Below, piece after piece: positions 8,782 through 19,754 of a stretch of 64,000 nt of DNA. The translations under genes were made by a program, and so were the position numbers. This DNA comes from Micromonospora humi. GTDB taxonomy: Bacteria > Actinomycetota > Actinomycetes > Mycobacteriales > Micromonosporaceae. The stretch is from NCBI RefSeq assembly GCF_900090105.1, contig NZ_FMDM01000002.1, forward strand, positions 1 to 64,000, given 5' to 3'. Under the pieces are notes generated by a model. It worked only from the letters and a program-made list of their open reading frames with translations. It ran no database searches and was not told the origin of the DNA. Position 1 is the first letter of the stretch. Each line of letters starts with the position of its first letter.

Positions 8782-9420
8782 GACGGCCATCCGGCGGCGC
8801 ACCTCGGCGATCCGAGCCGCGTCCAGGCCGTAGCGGGTGAACCGGCGGTCGGCCAGGGCGTCGAGGTAGCGGCCGGCCGCGCGCACGTCGGCGTCGTCGA
8901 GCGCCGGGTCCACCTGGCGGGCCAGCTCCAGCAGTTCGGCCACCGCGTACCGGTCCAGGGCGGCGGCGACGTCGATGTAGTCGCGGACCTCCCGCCGGTT
9001 GACCAGTGCGGCGGTCTTGTTGGCGATCAGGTCCCGCACGTCCATCACCGGGCCGAGGTCCATCACCACCGGGCTGCGGTGCCTGTCCAGGCGGGCCAGG
9101 CTGAGGCGGATCTCGCGCCCGTCCCGGCTCACCACGAAGTCGCGCAGGTCGCGGTCGAAGCCGTCGAACACCTCGCCGAGCCCGCCCGGGTCCGCCTCCT
9201 CCACCCGGTAGCCGGCCCGGCGCAGCGCGTCGCGTACGTCGGCGGCCGCCGCGGCGGCGGCGCCCTCCACGTCGGCGAACAGGTCGACGTCCTCGGTGGG
9301 GCGGGTGACCAGGCCGTGCGCCGCCCAGGCCACGCCGCCGCCGAGCACGAAGCGGTGCGGGCCGGCGGCGGCCAGCGCCACCCGGGCCACCTCGCGGTAG
9401 AAGTCGTGCGGGTGCGTCAC
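8770..9420 (-). CDS. AbiEii-type nucleotidyltransferase (putative toxin)
   Basis: A 216-residue protein from a GTG start. FVLGGGVAWAAHGLVTRPTE followed by DVDLFAD is the GG...DxD nucleotidyltransferase core. The segment DVRDLIANKTAALVNRREVR is the family helix that follows the core in AbiEii/AbiGii-like proteins. Known members act as toxins that transfer nucleotides to a cellular target. The start codon overlaps the upstream gene's stop (GTGA), indicating translational coupling to a 108-residue partner, as expected for a two-gene module. Toxicity is inferred, not shown. Confidence 0.8.
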   Translation of the reverse strand: MTHPHDFYREVARVALAAAGPHRFVLGGGVAWAAHGLVTRPTEDVDLFADVEGAAAAAAADVRDALRRAGYRVEEADPGGLGEVFDGFDRDLRDFVVSRDGREIRLSLARLDRHRSPVVMDLGPVMDVRDLIANKTAALVNRREVRDYIDVAAALDRYAVAELLELARQVDPALDDADVRAAGRYLDALADRRFTRYGLDAARIAEVRRRMAVWPR

Positions 9421-9743
9421 GCGCTGCGCAGGCTCCGGTGCCGGCTCTCCCAGGCCAGGCGCACGCCCCGCGGGAGGTTGAGCAGCGACCACACCCGGCG
9501 CAGCGTGCCCGCGTGGATCAACTCCCGCAGGTCCTCCACCCGGCTGGTCTCGCGCAGCACGTTCTCGTACATCCAGAGCAGTTCGTCCGGGTCGGCCAGG
9601 TCGAAGGCGCGCTCGCTGCTCCACATCAGGCGTACCGGCAGCTCGACGATGCCGGCGGTGGGGCCGGCCAGCTCGGCCAGGGTGCGCGCCACCACCGCGG
9701 GACGCCCGGGCCGGGCGAGGTACGCGCTGACGGTGGCCGACAT
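9417..9743 (-). CDS. Partner protein of the nucleotidyltransferase (putative antitoxin)
   Basis: A 108-residue protein, ATG at 9743, ending inside the start of the nucleotidyltransferase gene. It is predicted mostly helical, with a conserved-looking block LPVRLMWSSERAFDLADPDELLWMYENVL. It does not show the winged-helix of classical AbiEi antitoxins. Its fixed position immediately upstream suggests an antitoxin or specificity factor, but this rests on gene order alone. Basic residues cluster at the C-terminus. Confidence 0.7.
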   Translation of the reverse strand: MSATVSAYLARPGRPAVVARTLAELAGPTAGIVELPVRLMWSSERAFDLADPDELLWMYENVLRETSRVEDLRELIHAGTLRRVWSLLNLPRGVRLAWESRHRSLRSA

Positions 9744-9842
9744 GGCATCAGGGTAACCCCTGCCCGGGGTGCGGGGTGCCGCGGTCGGTGACCGGGGTCA
9801 CGACGCCCGGCGGAAGAAGGTCCGTGCCGGTACCGTTGTGCA

Positions 9843-9996
9843 GAGCGTCGGTGTGACCAGTGTCCCCGGGCCTCACCTAAATTGCCTTCGCGGAATACCG
9901 TTCGGCTGGAGCCGCGTCGCGCCACTCGCCGAGAGGCGACCTGCACACCGACGCCCAGCGCCGCCCCGGCCGTTCCGGTCGGGGCGGCGCTGTTTT
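9843..9996 (+). ncRNA. Unassigned structured leader RNA upstream of fdhA
   Basis: The 331-base gap 9744-10074 is not empty. A perfect 11-bp closing stem (9845-9855 with 9944-9954) encloses about 88 nt with internal hairpins, including one with a GAGA tetraloop (about 9927-9940). A terminator hairpin with a U-tract begins two bases after the closing stem. TACCGT at 9831-9836 could be the -10, placing the 5' end near 9843. The layout (aptamer-like domain, then terminator, then a gene 80 nt on) is that of a riboswitch or attenuator. I could not match it to a known class. Continuing to fdhA, 10020-10049 holds a further 9-bp hairpin. Confidence 0.5.
9956..9996 (+). terminator. Intrinsic terminator with U-tract
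   Basis: A 13-bp perfect stem (9956-9968 with 9980-9992), extendable inward, is followed directly by TTTT. This is the only clear terminator with a U-run that I noticed in the window. It faces fdhA with no protein gene on its upstream side, so it must end a non-coding transcript or attenuate fdhA. Confidence 0.75.
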
Positions 9997-10074
9997 CCGC
10001 TCGACTCGCGAGCGTCGTTCGGCTGGCCTAGTGTGCAAAGGGCCAGCCGATCTTCGCGTGGAGGGGGTGCCCGG

Positions 10075-13000
10075 GTGGGTCTGAAGACGTTCATCCAGGG
10101 TTGGCCGGTCTACCGGCAACTCACCGGCACCGACCCGCTGGGTCGCGGCGCCGCCGCCCAGTCGGCGCGCTCCGCCGAGCTGACCGCCCGCACCGAGACC
10201 GCGGACGGTGTGGCCCGCTCGGTCTGCCCCTACTGCGCGGTCGGCTGCGGGCAGCGCGTCTTCCACAAGGACGGCCGGGTCACCCAGATCGAGGGCGACC
10301 CGGACAGCCCGATCTCCCGCGGCCGGCTCTGCCCGAAGGGCTCGGCCAGCAAGAGCCTGGTGACCAGCCCGCTGCGTCAGACCAAGGTCCGCTACCGCCG
10401 GCCGTACGCGACCGAGTGGGAGGACCTGGACCTCGACGTCGCGCTCGACATGATCGCCGACCGGATCCTCGCCGCCCGCGACGAGACCTGGGAGGACGTC
10501 GACGACGAGGGCCGCCCGCTCAACCGGACCCTCGGCATCTCCAGCCTGGGCGGCGCGACGCTGGACAACGAGGAGAACTACCTCATCAAGAAGCTGTTCA
10601 CGGCGATGGGGGCACTCCAGATCGAGAACCAGGCCCGGATTTGACACTCCGCCACCGTCCCCGGTCTGGGGACCAGCTTCGGTCGCGGCGGCGCGACGGA
10701 CTTCCAGCAGGATCTCGCCAACGCTGACGTCATCGTCATCCAGGGCTCCAACATGGCCGAGGCCCACCCGGTGGGCTTCCAGTGGGTGATGGAGGCGAAG
10801 AAGCGCGGCGCGAAGGTCTTCCACGTCGACCCGCGGTTCACCCGCACCAGCGCGCTCGCCGACACCTATCTGCCGATCCGGGCGGGCACGGACATCGCGC
10901 TGCTCGGCGGCGTGGTGCGCTACATCCTGGACAACGAGCTGGACTTCCGGGAGTACGTGCTGGCGTACACCAACGCGGCCACGATCGTCAGCGAGAAGTT
11001 CGCCGACACCGAGGACCTGGACGGCCTCTTCTCCGGCTACAACCCGGAGACCGGCTCCTACGACCACGCCAGCTGGCAGTACGAGGGGCAGGAGGGCAAC
11101 ACCACGGTCCGGGGCACCGGCAAGGAGCGCGACTCGGCCTCCGGGCTGGAGCACGAGTCGCACGGCGAGCCGGTGCCGGCGCAGACCCGGCGGGACGAGA
11201 CGTTGCGGCACCCGCGCTGCGTCTACCAGATCCTCAAGCGGCACTTCGCCCGCTACACCCCGGAGATGGTGGCCCGGGTCTGCGGCATCCCGGAGGAGAA
11301 GTTCCTGGAGCTGGCCCGCGCCTGGACGGAGAACTCCGGCCGGGAGCGCACCGGTGCGCTCGTCTACTCGGTCGGCTGGACCCAGCACAGCGTCGGCGTG
11401 CAGTACATCCGCACCGGCTCGATCATCCAGACGTTGCTGGGCAACATGGGCCGGCCGGGCGGCGGCATCCTGGCGCTGCGCGGGCACGCCAGCATCCAGG
11501 GCTCCACCGACATCCCGACGCTGTTCAACCTGCTGCCCGGCTACCTGCCGATGCCGCACCACGCCGACCACCCGACGTTCGACAAGTGGGTGGACAGCAT
11601 CCGGCACCCCGGTCAGAAGGGCTTCTGGGGCAACTCGCGGGCGTTCGCGGCGAGCCTGCTCAAGGCGTACTGGGGTGACGCGGCGACGCCGGAGAACGAC
11701 TTCGGCTACGGCTGGCTGCCCCGGATGACCGGCGACCACGGGACCTACCAGCAGGTCCTCAACATGATCGACGGCAAGGTGAAGGGCTACTTCCTGCTCG
11801 GGCAGAACCCGGCGGTCGGCTCGGCGCACGGCCGGGCCCAGCGCCTGGGCATGGCCAACCTGGACTGGCTGGTCGTGCGCGACCTGTTCCTGATCGAGAG
11901 CGCCACGTTCTGGAAGAACAGCCCGGAGATCGCCACCGGGGAGATCGTCCCGGAGGAGTGCCGCACCGAGGTGTTCTTCCTGCCGGCGGCCTCGCACGTG
12001 GAGAAGGAGGGCACCTTCACCCAGACGCAGCGGATGCTGCAGTGGCGGGAGAAGGCGGTCAACCCGCCCGGCGACGCCCGTTCCGAGCTGTGGTTCTTCT
12101 ACCACCTGGGCCGGGTCCTGCGGGAGAAGCTGGCCGCCTCCACCAAGCCCCGCGACCGGGCGCTGCTGGACCTGGCCTGGGACTACCCGACGCACGGCGC
12201 GCACGCCGAGCCGAGCGCCGAGGCGGTGCTCCGGGAGATCAACGGCTTCGACGTGGCGACCGGCCGCCCGCTGAACGCGTTCGCCGAGGCGAAGGACGAC
12301 GGCTCCACCGCGATCGGCTGCTGGATCTACACCGGCGTCTACGCCGACGGGGTGAACCAGGCGGCCCGCCGCAAGTCCCGGCACGAGCAGGACTGGGTGG
12401 CCGCCGAGTGGGGCTGGGCGTGGCCGGCGAACCGGCGCACGCTCTACAACCGGGCCTCCGCCGACCCGGAGGGGCGGCCGTGGAGCGAGCGCAAGAAGTA
12501 CGTCTGGTGGGACCCGGACGCCGGCGAGTGGACCGGCTACGACGTGCCGGACTTCGAGAAGACGAAGCCGCCGTCGTACCGGCCGCCGGAGGATGCCTCC
12601 GGGCCGGCGGCGCTCGCCGGTGACGACCCGTTCGTCATGCAGGGCGACGGCAAGGCCTGGCTGTACGCGCCGAGCGGCGTGCTCGACGGCCCGATGCCGA
12701 CGCACTACGAGCCGGCCGAGTCGCCGATGCGCAACCCGCTCTACGGGCAGCAGGCCAACCCGACCCGCAAGATCTACGAGCACCCGATCAACCGGATCAA
12801 CCCGAGCCCGCCGGAGCCGCACAGCGAGGTCTTCCCGTACGTGTTCACGGTCAGCCGGCTCACCGAGCACCACACGGCCGGCGGGATGAGCCGTACCGTG
12901 CCGCGCCTGGCCGAGCTGCAACCGGAGATGTTCGTCGAGGTGTCCCCGGAGCTGGCCGCTGAGGTCGGGCTGGCGCATCTTGGCTGGGCGCACCTGATCA

Positions 13001-13401
13001 GCGGGCGCGCGGTGATCGAGGCGCGGGTGCTGGTCACCGACCGGCTCACCCCGCTGCGGGTGGACGGGCGGATCATCCACCAGGTCTGGCTGCCCTACCA
13101 CTTCGGCAGCGAGGGGCTGGTCACCGGCGACTCGGCGAACGACCTGTTCGGCATCACCCTGGACCCGAACGTGCTCATCCAGGAGAGCAAGGTCGGCACC
13201 TGCGACATCCGGTCCGGGCGTCGACCGACCGGGCCGGCCCTGCTCGACCTGGTCGGCGACTACCAGCGGCGCGCCGGCATGCCCCCGGACCGCAAGGTGC
13301 CGATCGTGACCACCGACGTGCTGGGCGGCGAGAACGCGGCCGGCAGCACCGACGAGCAGACGCCCGAGGCCGCGGCGCGCGACGGAGAAGACCATGCCTG
13401 A
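10075..13401 (+). CDS. fdhA: Formate dehydrogenase catalytic subunit, selenocysteine-containing
   Basis: A 1108-residue molybdenum/tungsten bis-MGD enzyme oxidising formate to CO2. Translation must read through TGA at 10642-10644 as Sec190: the flanking sequence QARI-U-HSATVPGLG is the formate dehydrogenase active site, the frame stays open on both sides, and a SECIS hairpin follows. The [4Fe-4S] ligands are Cys51, Cys54, Cys58 and the Cys of GRLCPKG. The C-terminal molydopterin-dinucleotide-binding domain occupies about 930-1080. There is no twin-arginine signal, so the active site is probably cytoplasmic. GTG at 10075 is chosen for MGLKTFIQGWPVYRQ and its GAGGGGGTG-like upstream purines. 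It overlaps the iron-sulfur subunit by 8 nt. A gene caller that stops at TGA would split it in two. Confidence 0.95.
10642..10680 (+). promoter_or_regulatory. Selenocysteine codon and bacterial SECIS element
   Basis: UGA at 10642-10644 is followed by a hairpin with stem 10657-10662/10668-10673 and loop GGTCT (10663-10667). The loop begins 21 nt after the first base of UGA, the same sequence and distance as in the Escherichia coli fdhF SECIS recognised by SelB. This recoding signal lies inside the coding sequence. Confidence 0.92.
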
Positions 13402-14440
13402 CGCCAACAGCCTGTACGGACCGCTCGACCCGGCGCCCGACGCCGGCTGGGAGGCCGCGCCGCCCCGGATGGGCTTCTTCACCGACACCAGCGTCTGCAT
13501 CGGCTGCAAGGCGTGCGAGGTCGCCTGCAAGGAGTGGAACGGCGTCCCGGACTCGGGCTTCGACCTGCTCGGCATGTCCTACGACAACACCGGCGCGCTG
13601 ACCGCGAACTCCTGGCGGCACGTGGCGTTCATCGAGCAGCCCCGCCCGGCGGGGCACCGCACGCCGCCGTTCGCCGGTGACCCGACCGGGCCGGCGGCCG
13701 GCAGCCCGGCGTCGGCGGCGGTCGGCGCCGGCACGGCCACCGACACCGGCACGAACCCGGGCCTGCCGCCGGGCCGACCGGAGTCGGCGGCGCGGATGTC
13801 CACCGGGCCGGAGTTCCTCGGCATGCCCGGCGCGCAGCCGCCCGGGCGGGGCGCCGGCGCGGAGAGTCGCAGCGACTTCCGCTGGCTGATGATGTCCGAC
13901 GTGTGCAAGCACTGCACGCACGCGGCCTGCCTGGACGTCTGCCCGACCGGTTCGCTGTTCCGCACCGAGTTCGGCACCGTGGTGGTGCAGGAGGACATCT
14001 GCAACGGCTGCGGCTACTGCATCTCCGCCTGCCCGTACGGCGTCATCGACCAGCGCAAGGACGACGGCCGGGCGTGGAAGTGCACGCTCTGCTACGACCG
14101 GCTGGGCGCCGGCATGACCCCGGCCTGCGCGCAGGCCTGCCCCACCGAGTCGATCCAGTACGGTCCGCTCGACGAGCTGCGCGACCGGGCCGCCCAGCGG
14201 GTCGCCACGCTGCACGAGCGCGGCGTGCCGGAGGCCCGGCTCTACGGCCACGACCCGACCGACGGCGTCGGCGGGGACGGCGCGTTCTTCCTGCTGCTGG
14301 ACGAACCCGAGGTGTACGGTCTGCCGCCGGACCCGGTGGTCACCACCCGGGACCTGCCGCAGATGTGGAAGCGGGCCGGCCTGGCCGCGCTGGCCATGGC
14401 GGCGGCGACCGTCGCCGCGTTCGTCGGAGGATCGTCGTGA
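13394..14440 (+). CDS. fdhB: Formate dehydrogenase iron-sulfur subunit
   Basis: A 348-residue electron-transfer protein with four ferredoxin-type cysteine clusters: CIGCKACEVACKEWNG (from Cys35), CKHCTHAACLDVCPTG, CNGCGYCISACPYG, and CTLCYDRLGAGMTPACAQAC. It carries electrons from FdhA to the membrane subunit. Between the first and second clusters (about residues 83-150) is a Pro/Gly/Ala/Thr-rich insertion that looks disordered and is not part of the usual core. A single hydrophobic helix at the C-terminus (AGLAALAMAAATVAAFVGG) should anchor it. It overlaps fdhA by 8 nt and the next gene by 4 nt. Confidence 0.93.
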   Translation: MPDANSLYGPLDPAPDAGWEAAPPRMGFFTDTSVCIGCKACEVACKEWNGVPDSGFDLLGMSYDNTGALTANSWRHVAFIEQPRPAGHRTPPFAGDPTGPAAGSPASAAVGAGTATDTGTNPGLPPGRPESAARMSTGPEFLGMPGAQPPGRGAGAESRSDFRWLMMSDVCKHCTHAACLDVCPTGSLFRTEFGTVVVQEDICNGCGYCISACPYGVIDQRKDDGRAWKCTLCYDRLGAGMTPACAQACPTESIQYGPLDELRDRAAQRVATLHERGVPEARLYGHDPTDGVGGDGAFFLLLDEPEVYGLPPDPVVTTRDLPQMWKRAGLAALAMAAATVAAFVGGSS

Positions 14441-15654
14441 GCCCGGACCGTCCGGTGGGTGCCCTGTTCCGTCGCTTCCGGGAGCGCCTGGCCGCCGAGC
14501 GGACCGCCGTCGCGAACCGGACCGGCGGGGAGCCCGGCTCGCCGACCGCCCGTGGGGTGGGCCGCGCCGACAGCGGCAGCCGGGCCACCGGCACCGGCGC
14601 CGGGGTGGGACGCACCGACGCCGGCGCCCGGGACGCGGGGCTGACCCCGCACCCGCCCCGCGACGCCGCGCCGACCGTGGGTCGCCGGCGCGGCGGCAAG
14701 GGTGGCAGGGGTGGCGAGCAGCTCACCGTGCCGCCGGCGGAGTTCACCTCCTACTACGGCCGGCCGGTGCTCAAGCCGCCGGTGTGGAAGTGGGACATCG
14801 CCGCCTACCTGTTCACCGGCGGGCTCGCCGCCGGCTCCTCGCTGCTGGCCGCCGGCGGGCAGCTCACCGGCCGCCCGGCACTGCGCCGCGCCGGCCGGGC
14901 CACCTCCCTGGCGGCGGTCAGCGCCAGCGCGTACTTCCTCATCAACGACCTGGGCCGGCCGAGCCGCTTCCACCACATGCTGCGGGTGGCGAAGCTGACC
15001 TCGCCGATGTCCGTGGGCACCTGGATCCTCAGCGCGTTCGGCCCGGCCGCCGGGATCGCCGCGGTCGCCGAGGTCGCGCCCCGCCTGCCCCCGCACGGTG
15101 TGCTCGGGCCGGTCCGCCGGCTGCTGCCGCCGACCGGGCACGCGGCCGGGCTGGTCGCCGCCGTCACCGCGCCGGCGCTGGCCACGTACACCGGGGTGCT
15201 GCTGGCCGACACGGCGGTGCCGTCCTGGCACGAGGCGTACCCGGAGCTGCCGGTCATCTTCGCGGGCAGCGCGCTGGCCAGCGGCGCCGGCGTCGGGCTG
15301 CTGGCCGCGCCGCCCGGGCAGGCCGGGCCGGCGCGACGCCTCGCGGTCGCCGGCGCGGCGTTGGAGCTGTGGGGCGCGCACCGGGTGGAGAACCGTCTCG
15401 GCCTGCTCAGCGAGCCCTACGCGGCGGGCACCCCCGGGCGGCTGCTGCGCGCCGGCCGGGCGCTCACCGCCGCCGGGGTGGCCGGCGCGTGGCTCGGCCG
15501 CCGCAGCCGGCTGCTCTCCGCGGCCTCCGGCGGCGCGCTGCTCGCCGCCTCCGTCTGCACCCGGTTCGGCATCTTCCACGGCGGCGTCGCGTCGGCGCGC
15601 GACCCGAAGTACACCGTGGTCCCGCAGCGGGAACGCGCCGACCGGGGGGCCTGA
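14437..15654 (+). CDS. nrfD: NrfD/PsrC-type membrane subunit of formate dehydrogenase
   Basis: A 405-residue membrane protein starting at a GTG that overlaps the fdhB stop (GTGA). The first about 95 residues are a hydrophilic Gly/Ala/Arg/Thr-rich extension. The membrane part begins with TSYYGRPVLKPPVWKWDIAAYLFTGGLAAGSS, typical of NrfD proteins, followed by LINDLGRPSRFHHMLRV and about eight hydrophobic segments. NrfD subunits bind no haem and pass electrons to menaquinone, so this replaces the cytochrome b of FdnI-type enzymes. Downstream lie tRNA-Sec, selA and selB on the same strand. Confidence 0.88.
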   Translation: MSPDRPVGALFRRFRERLAAERTAVANRTGGEPGSPTARGVGRADSGSRATGTGAGVGRTDAGARDAGLTPHPPRDAAPTVGRRRGGKGGRGGEQLTVPPAEFTSYYGRPVLKPPVWKWDIAAYLFTGGLAAGSSLLAAGGQLTGRPALRRAGRATSLAAVSASAYFLINDLGRPSRFHHMLRVAKLTSPMSVGTWILSAFGPAAGIAAVAEVAPRLPPHGVLGPVRRLLPPTGHAAGLVAAVTAPALATYTGVLLADTAVPSWHEAYPELPVIFAGSALASGAGVGLLAAPPGQAGPARRLAVAGAALELWGAHRVENRLGLLSEPYAAGTPGRLLRAGRALTAAGVAGAWLGRRSRLLSAASGGALLAASVCTRFGIFHGGVASARDPKYTVVPQRERADRGA

Positions 15655-15700
15655 GCACCTTGCCGGGCGGCCGGCGGGCCGCTGTGGTTGACTGCTGCGT

Positions 15701-15796
15701 GGAGGCGTTCAGGCGGCTGGTGCCCCTCCCGGTCTTCAAAACCGGTGTGGTCCGGGACCCGGGCCAGGCGGGTTCGATTCCCGTCCGTCTCCGCCA
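15701..15796 (+). tRNA. selC: tRNA-Sec (UCA anticodon)
   Basis: A 96-nt gene with encoded CCA. The anticodon stem 15729-15733/15741-15745 closes a CTTCAAA loop with TCA at 15736-15738. It has a long variable arm (about 15747-15766), a T-arm with TTCGATT, and an extended acceptor stem (GGAGGCG with CGTCTCC, one G-U pair; the eighth pair appears as U opposite C). The D-stem can form six positions around TGGT with one C-C mismatch. Size and anticodon are diagnostic of tRNA-Sec. It sits between the formate dehydrogenase operon and selA. Confidence 0.93.
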
Positions 15797-15816
15797 AACC
15801 GTCCGGGGGAGCGTTG

Positions 15817-17109
<1,293 letters not shown>

Positions 17110-17114
17110 GCGCG

Positions 17115-18878
17115 GTGTGGGTCGTCGCCACCGCCGGGCACGTCGACCACGGCAAGTCCACGCTGGTCCGGGCGCTGACCGGAATGGAGCCGGACCGGTG
17201 GGCCGAGGAGCGCCGCCGGGGCATGACCATCGACCTGGGCTTCGCCTGGACCACGCTGCCCTCCGGCGGCACCCTGGCGTTCGTCGACGTGCCCGGGCAC
17301 GAACGGTTCGTGCCGAACATGCTGGCCGGGGTCGGTCCGGTGCCGGCCGCGCTGATCGTCGTCGGCGCCGACGAGGGCTGGATGCCGCAGTCCGCCGAGC
17401 ACCTGGCCGCGCTGGATGCGCTGGGGGTGTCGCACGGGCTGCTGGCGGTGACCCGCGCCGACCTGGCCGACCCGGCGCCGGCCATGACCCGCGCCCGGCA
17501 GGAGATCGCCGGCACGTCGCTCGGCGAGGTGGAGGCGGTGGCGGTCTCCGCGGTCACCGGCGCCGGCCTGCCCGAGCTGCGCGCCGCCCTGGACCGCCTG
17601 GTCGCCCGGCTGCCGGACCCGGCCCGGGACGCCCCGCTTCGGCTCTGGGTGGACCGGGCGTTCACCGTGCGCGGCAGCGGGACCGTGGTCACCGGCACCC
17701 TCGGCGGCGGCCGGCTGCGCGTCGGCGACGAACTCGAACTGGCCGCCACCGACGAGCCGGTGCGGGTACGCGGCCTGCACTCGCTGGGCGTCGCCCGCAC
17801 CGAGGTCGACGCGGTGGCGCGGGTGGCGGTGAACCTGCGCGGCCTGGCCCGGGACCGGGTGGGACGCGGCGACGCCCTGCTCAGCCCCGGCCGCTTCGGC
17901 CGCACCGACCTGCTCGACGTGCGCCTGACCGGCGACCCGGCCGCCGACCTGCCGGCGACGCTCATGCTGCACGTGGGTTCCGCGGCGGTGCCGGCCCGGG
18001 TCCGGCCGCTCGGCCCGGACACGGTCCGGCTGCGCCTGGCCCGGCCGCTGCCGCTGCTGATCGGCGACCGGGCGCTGCTGCGCGACCCCGGCCGGCACCA
18101 CGTGGCCGGCGGGGTGACCGTGCTGGACGTGGACCCGCCGCCGCTGCGCCGCCGCGGCGCGGCCGCCGCCCGGGCCGGCGTGCTGGCCGGGCTGGACGGG
18201 CGACCCGACCTCGCCGGTGAGCTGCGCCGCCGGCGACTGGTGCGGGCCGGGCAGCTCAGACGGATGGGCGTGCCAGCCACCGCGAGCCCGGTGGTCGGTG
18301 ACTGGCTCGCCGACCCGGAGCACTGGCGGGACCTGGGTCGCCGGCTCGCCGAGGAGGTCACCCGCCACGCCGGCGAGCACCCGCTCGCCGCCGGCGTGCC
18401 GGTCGACGTGCTGCGCCACCGCCTCGGCCTGCCCGACCGGGTGCTGGTGACCGCGCTGCTGCGTCCGCCGCTGCGGCTGCGCGACGGCCTGGTCACCGCC
18501 GCGACCGCCGGGACCCTGCCCGAACCGGTGGCCCGGGCGGTGGCGCGGGTCCGCGCCGAGTACGGCGACCGGCCGTTCCAGGCCCCCGAGACCCACCACC
18601 TCGCCGGTCTCGGCCTGGGGCCGCGGGAGATCGGCGCGGCGGTGCGGGCCGGCGCGCTGCTGAAGCTGGCGGAGAACGTGGTGCTGCTGCCGGGCGCGCC
18701 GGACGACGCGGCGCGGGTCCTCGCCGGCCTGCCGCAGCCGTTCACGCTCAGCGCCGCCCGGCAGGCGCTGGGCACCACCCGCCGGGTGGCGGTGCCGCTG
18801 CTGGAACTGCTGGACCGGCGCGGTGTCACCCGGCGGCTGCCCGACGACGCCCGCGAGGTGGTCCGCCCGCCCGGCTGA
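17115..18878 (+). CDS. selB: Selenocysteine-specific elongation factor SelB
   Basis: A 587-residue translational GTPase that brings Sec-tRNA to the ribosome at UGA codons marked by a SECIS. G1 is GHVDHGKS (residues 8-15), G2/G3 are MTIDLGFAW and [13 protein letters not shown], and G4 is a TRAD variant. Domains II and III follow. From about residue 370, four winged-helix repeats form the SECIS-binding tail (for example [18 protein letters not shown]). GTG start. The partner RNA hairpin lies about 6.5 kb upstream in fdhA, so the factor and its likely client are linked. Confidence 0.95.
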   Translation: MWVVATAGHVDHGKSTLVRALTGMEPDRWAEERRRGMTIDLGFAWTTLPSGGTLAFVDVPGHERFVPNMLAGVGPVPAALIVVGADEGWMPQSAEHLAALDALGVSHGLLAVTRADLADPAPAMTRARQEIAGTSLGEVEAVAVSAVTGAGLPELRAALDRLVARLPDPARDAPLRLWVDRAFTVRGSGTVVTGTLGGGRLRVGDELELAATDEPVRVRGLHSLGVARTEVDAVARVAVNLRGLARDRVGRGDALLSPGRFGRTDLLDVRLTGDPAADLPATLMLHVGSAAVPARVRPLGPDTVRLRLARPLPLLIGDRALLRDPGRHHVAGGVTVLDVDPPPLRRRGAAAARAGVLAGLDGRPDLAGELRRRRLVRAGQLRRMGVPATASPVVGDWLADPEHWRDLGRRLAEEVTRHAGEHPLAAGVPVDVLRHRLGLPDRVLVTALLRPPLRLRDGLVTAATAGTLPEPVARAVARVRAEYGDRPFQAPETHHLAGLGLGPREIGAAVRAGALLKLAENVVLLPGAPDDAARVLAGLPQPFTLSAARQALGTTRRVAVPLLELLDRRGVTRRLPDDAREVVRPPG

Positions 18879-18908
18879 CCGGTTGCGCGCGGATGTCAGA
18901 GTATCGGC

Positions 18909-19709
18909 ATGATCGACACGCGTCGTCTCGACCGGGCTTGGCTGCGCCGGCGGGCGCTGCCGGCGGCGCTGCTGGCGTGCTGGCTGGTCTGGGCGGCGCT
19001 GGCCTGGTGGACCGCGCCGCGCGCCGACGACGAGGCCGGCCTGCAGCGTGACCTCGCCGCCGGCCGGGTGCTGACGATCACCCGTGCCGAGGGATGGGAC
19101 GACTCCGGCCCCTGGGCCCGCCGCCCGGAACCCCGGTTCGCGGAGGGCGGCTCGACGGTGGTCTGGGCCCGCCCCGACGGCCGTTTCCACTACGCGTACG
19201 TGCCTGCGCCGGTGACCGACGGCGAGGACGGCGCCGACCCGGATCCGCAGCCGGGCGCCGATCCCGGCTCCCCGTCCCCGGCGGCGACCGGCGCGTCGCC
19301 GGACCCGGACAGCGGTCGGTTCCGGGACCCGTGGACCGACCCGCTGGCCGACCCCCGCGCCCTCGACGCCACCACCCACTTCGGCGACACCCGGGCCGAC
19401 GCGCTCGCCGACGCCGCCACCGTGATCGCACTCGTGATCGGTGCCGCCTGGCTGCTCACCCTGCTCGCCGGCCCACCGCCGGTGCTCGGCACGCGGTGGT
19501 ACTGGTTCTGGATCGGGCTGCTGCCGCTCGGCGTCGGCGTGCTCGCCTGGGCGTACCGGGAGTGCTGGCGCGCGGACGCGCCCGCCACCGGGTCGCGCCG
19601 CTCCGGCTGGAGCGGGCTGGGCTGGTGGATCGTCGGTGGCATCGGGGTGTCGCTCGTGGTGGTGGGGCTCGGCGTGGTCCTCGGCGACGACCTGGTGCCG
19701 AGCTGGTGA
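18909..19709 (+). CDS. Four-helix membrane protein of unknown function
   Basis: A 266-residue protein. One helix lies near residues 16-36 (ALPAALLACWLVWAALAWW), then an extracytoplasmic segment of about 120 residues with an acidic, Pro-rich low-complexity stretch (DPDPQPGADPGSPSPA), and three more helices from about 170 to the C-terminus (ATVIALVIGAAWLLTLLAG, WFWIGLLPLGVGVLAWAY, WWIVGGIGVSLVVVGLGVV). This layout resembles actinobacterial Rv1733c-like membrane proteins, but no catalytic motif is visible. It follows selB by 30 nt and may be read from it. Confidence 0.75.
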   Translation: MIDTRRLDRAWLRRRALPAALLACWLVWAALAWWTAPRADDEAGLQRDLAAGRVLTITRAEGWDDSGPWARRPEPRFAEGGSTVVWARPDGRFHYAYVPAPVTDGEDGADPDPQPGADPGSPSPAATGASPDPDSGRFRDPWTDPLADPRALDATTHFGDTRADALADAATVIALVIGAAWLLTLLAGPPPVLGTRWYWFWIGLLPLGVGVLAWAYRECWRADAPATGSRRSGWSGLGWWIVGGIGVSLVVVGLGVVLGDDLVPSW

Positions 19710-19754
19710 GCCAACCGGCGACGGCGGCCCGGCCCGGTCACCTACCGTGACGCC

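Noticed and set aside
8786..9710. + strand frames opposite the nucleotidyltransferase pair
   Set aside because: Antisense shadows with skewed composition and no domain.
9843..9996. Cobalamin, SAM-IV, molybdenum-cofactor, c-di-GMP or glycine riboswitch identity for the fdhA leader
   Set aside because: None of the core blocks I know from these classes could be lined up, so no class was assigned.
10753..13401. A separate gene starting at ATG 10753 for the C-terminal part of FdhA
   Set aside because: It starts after the Sec codon and lacks the iron-sulfur region; the in-frame UGA with SECIS shows it is one gene.
9877..13575. A 1232-codon minus-strand frame opposite fdhA
   Set aside because: Shadow frame in high-GC DNA; fdhA on the other strand has all family motifs.
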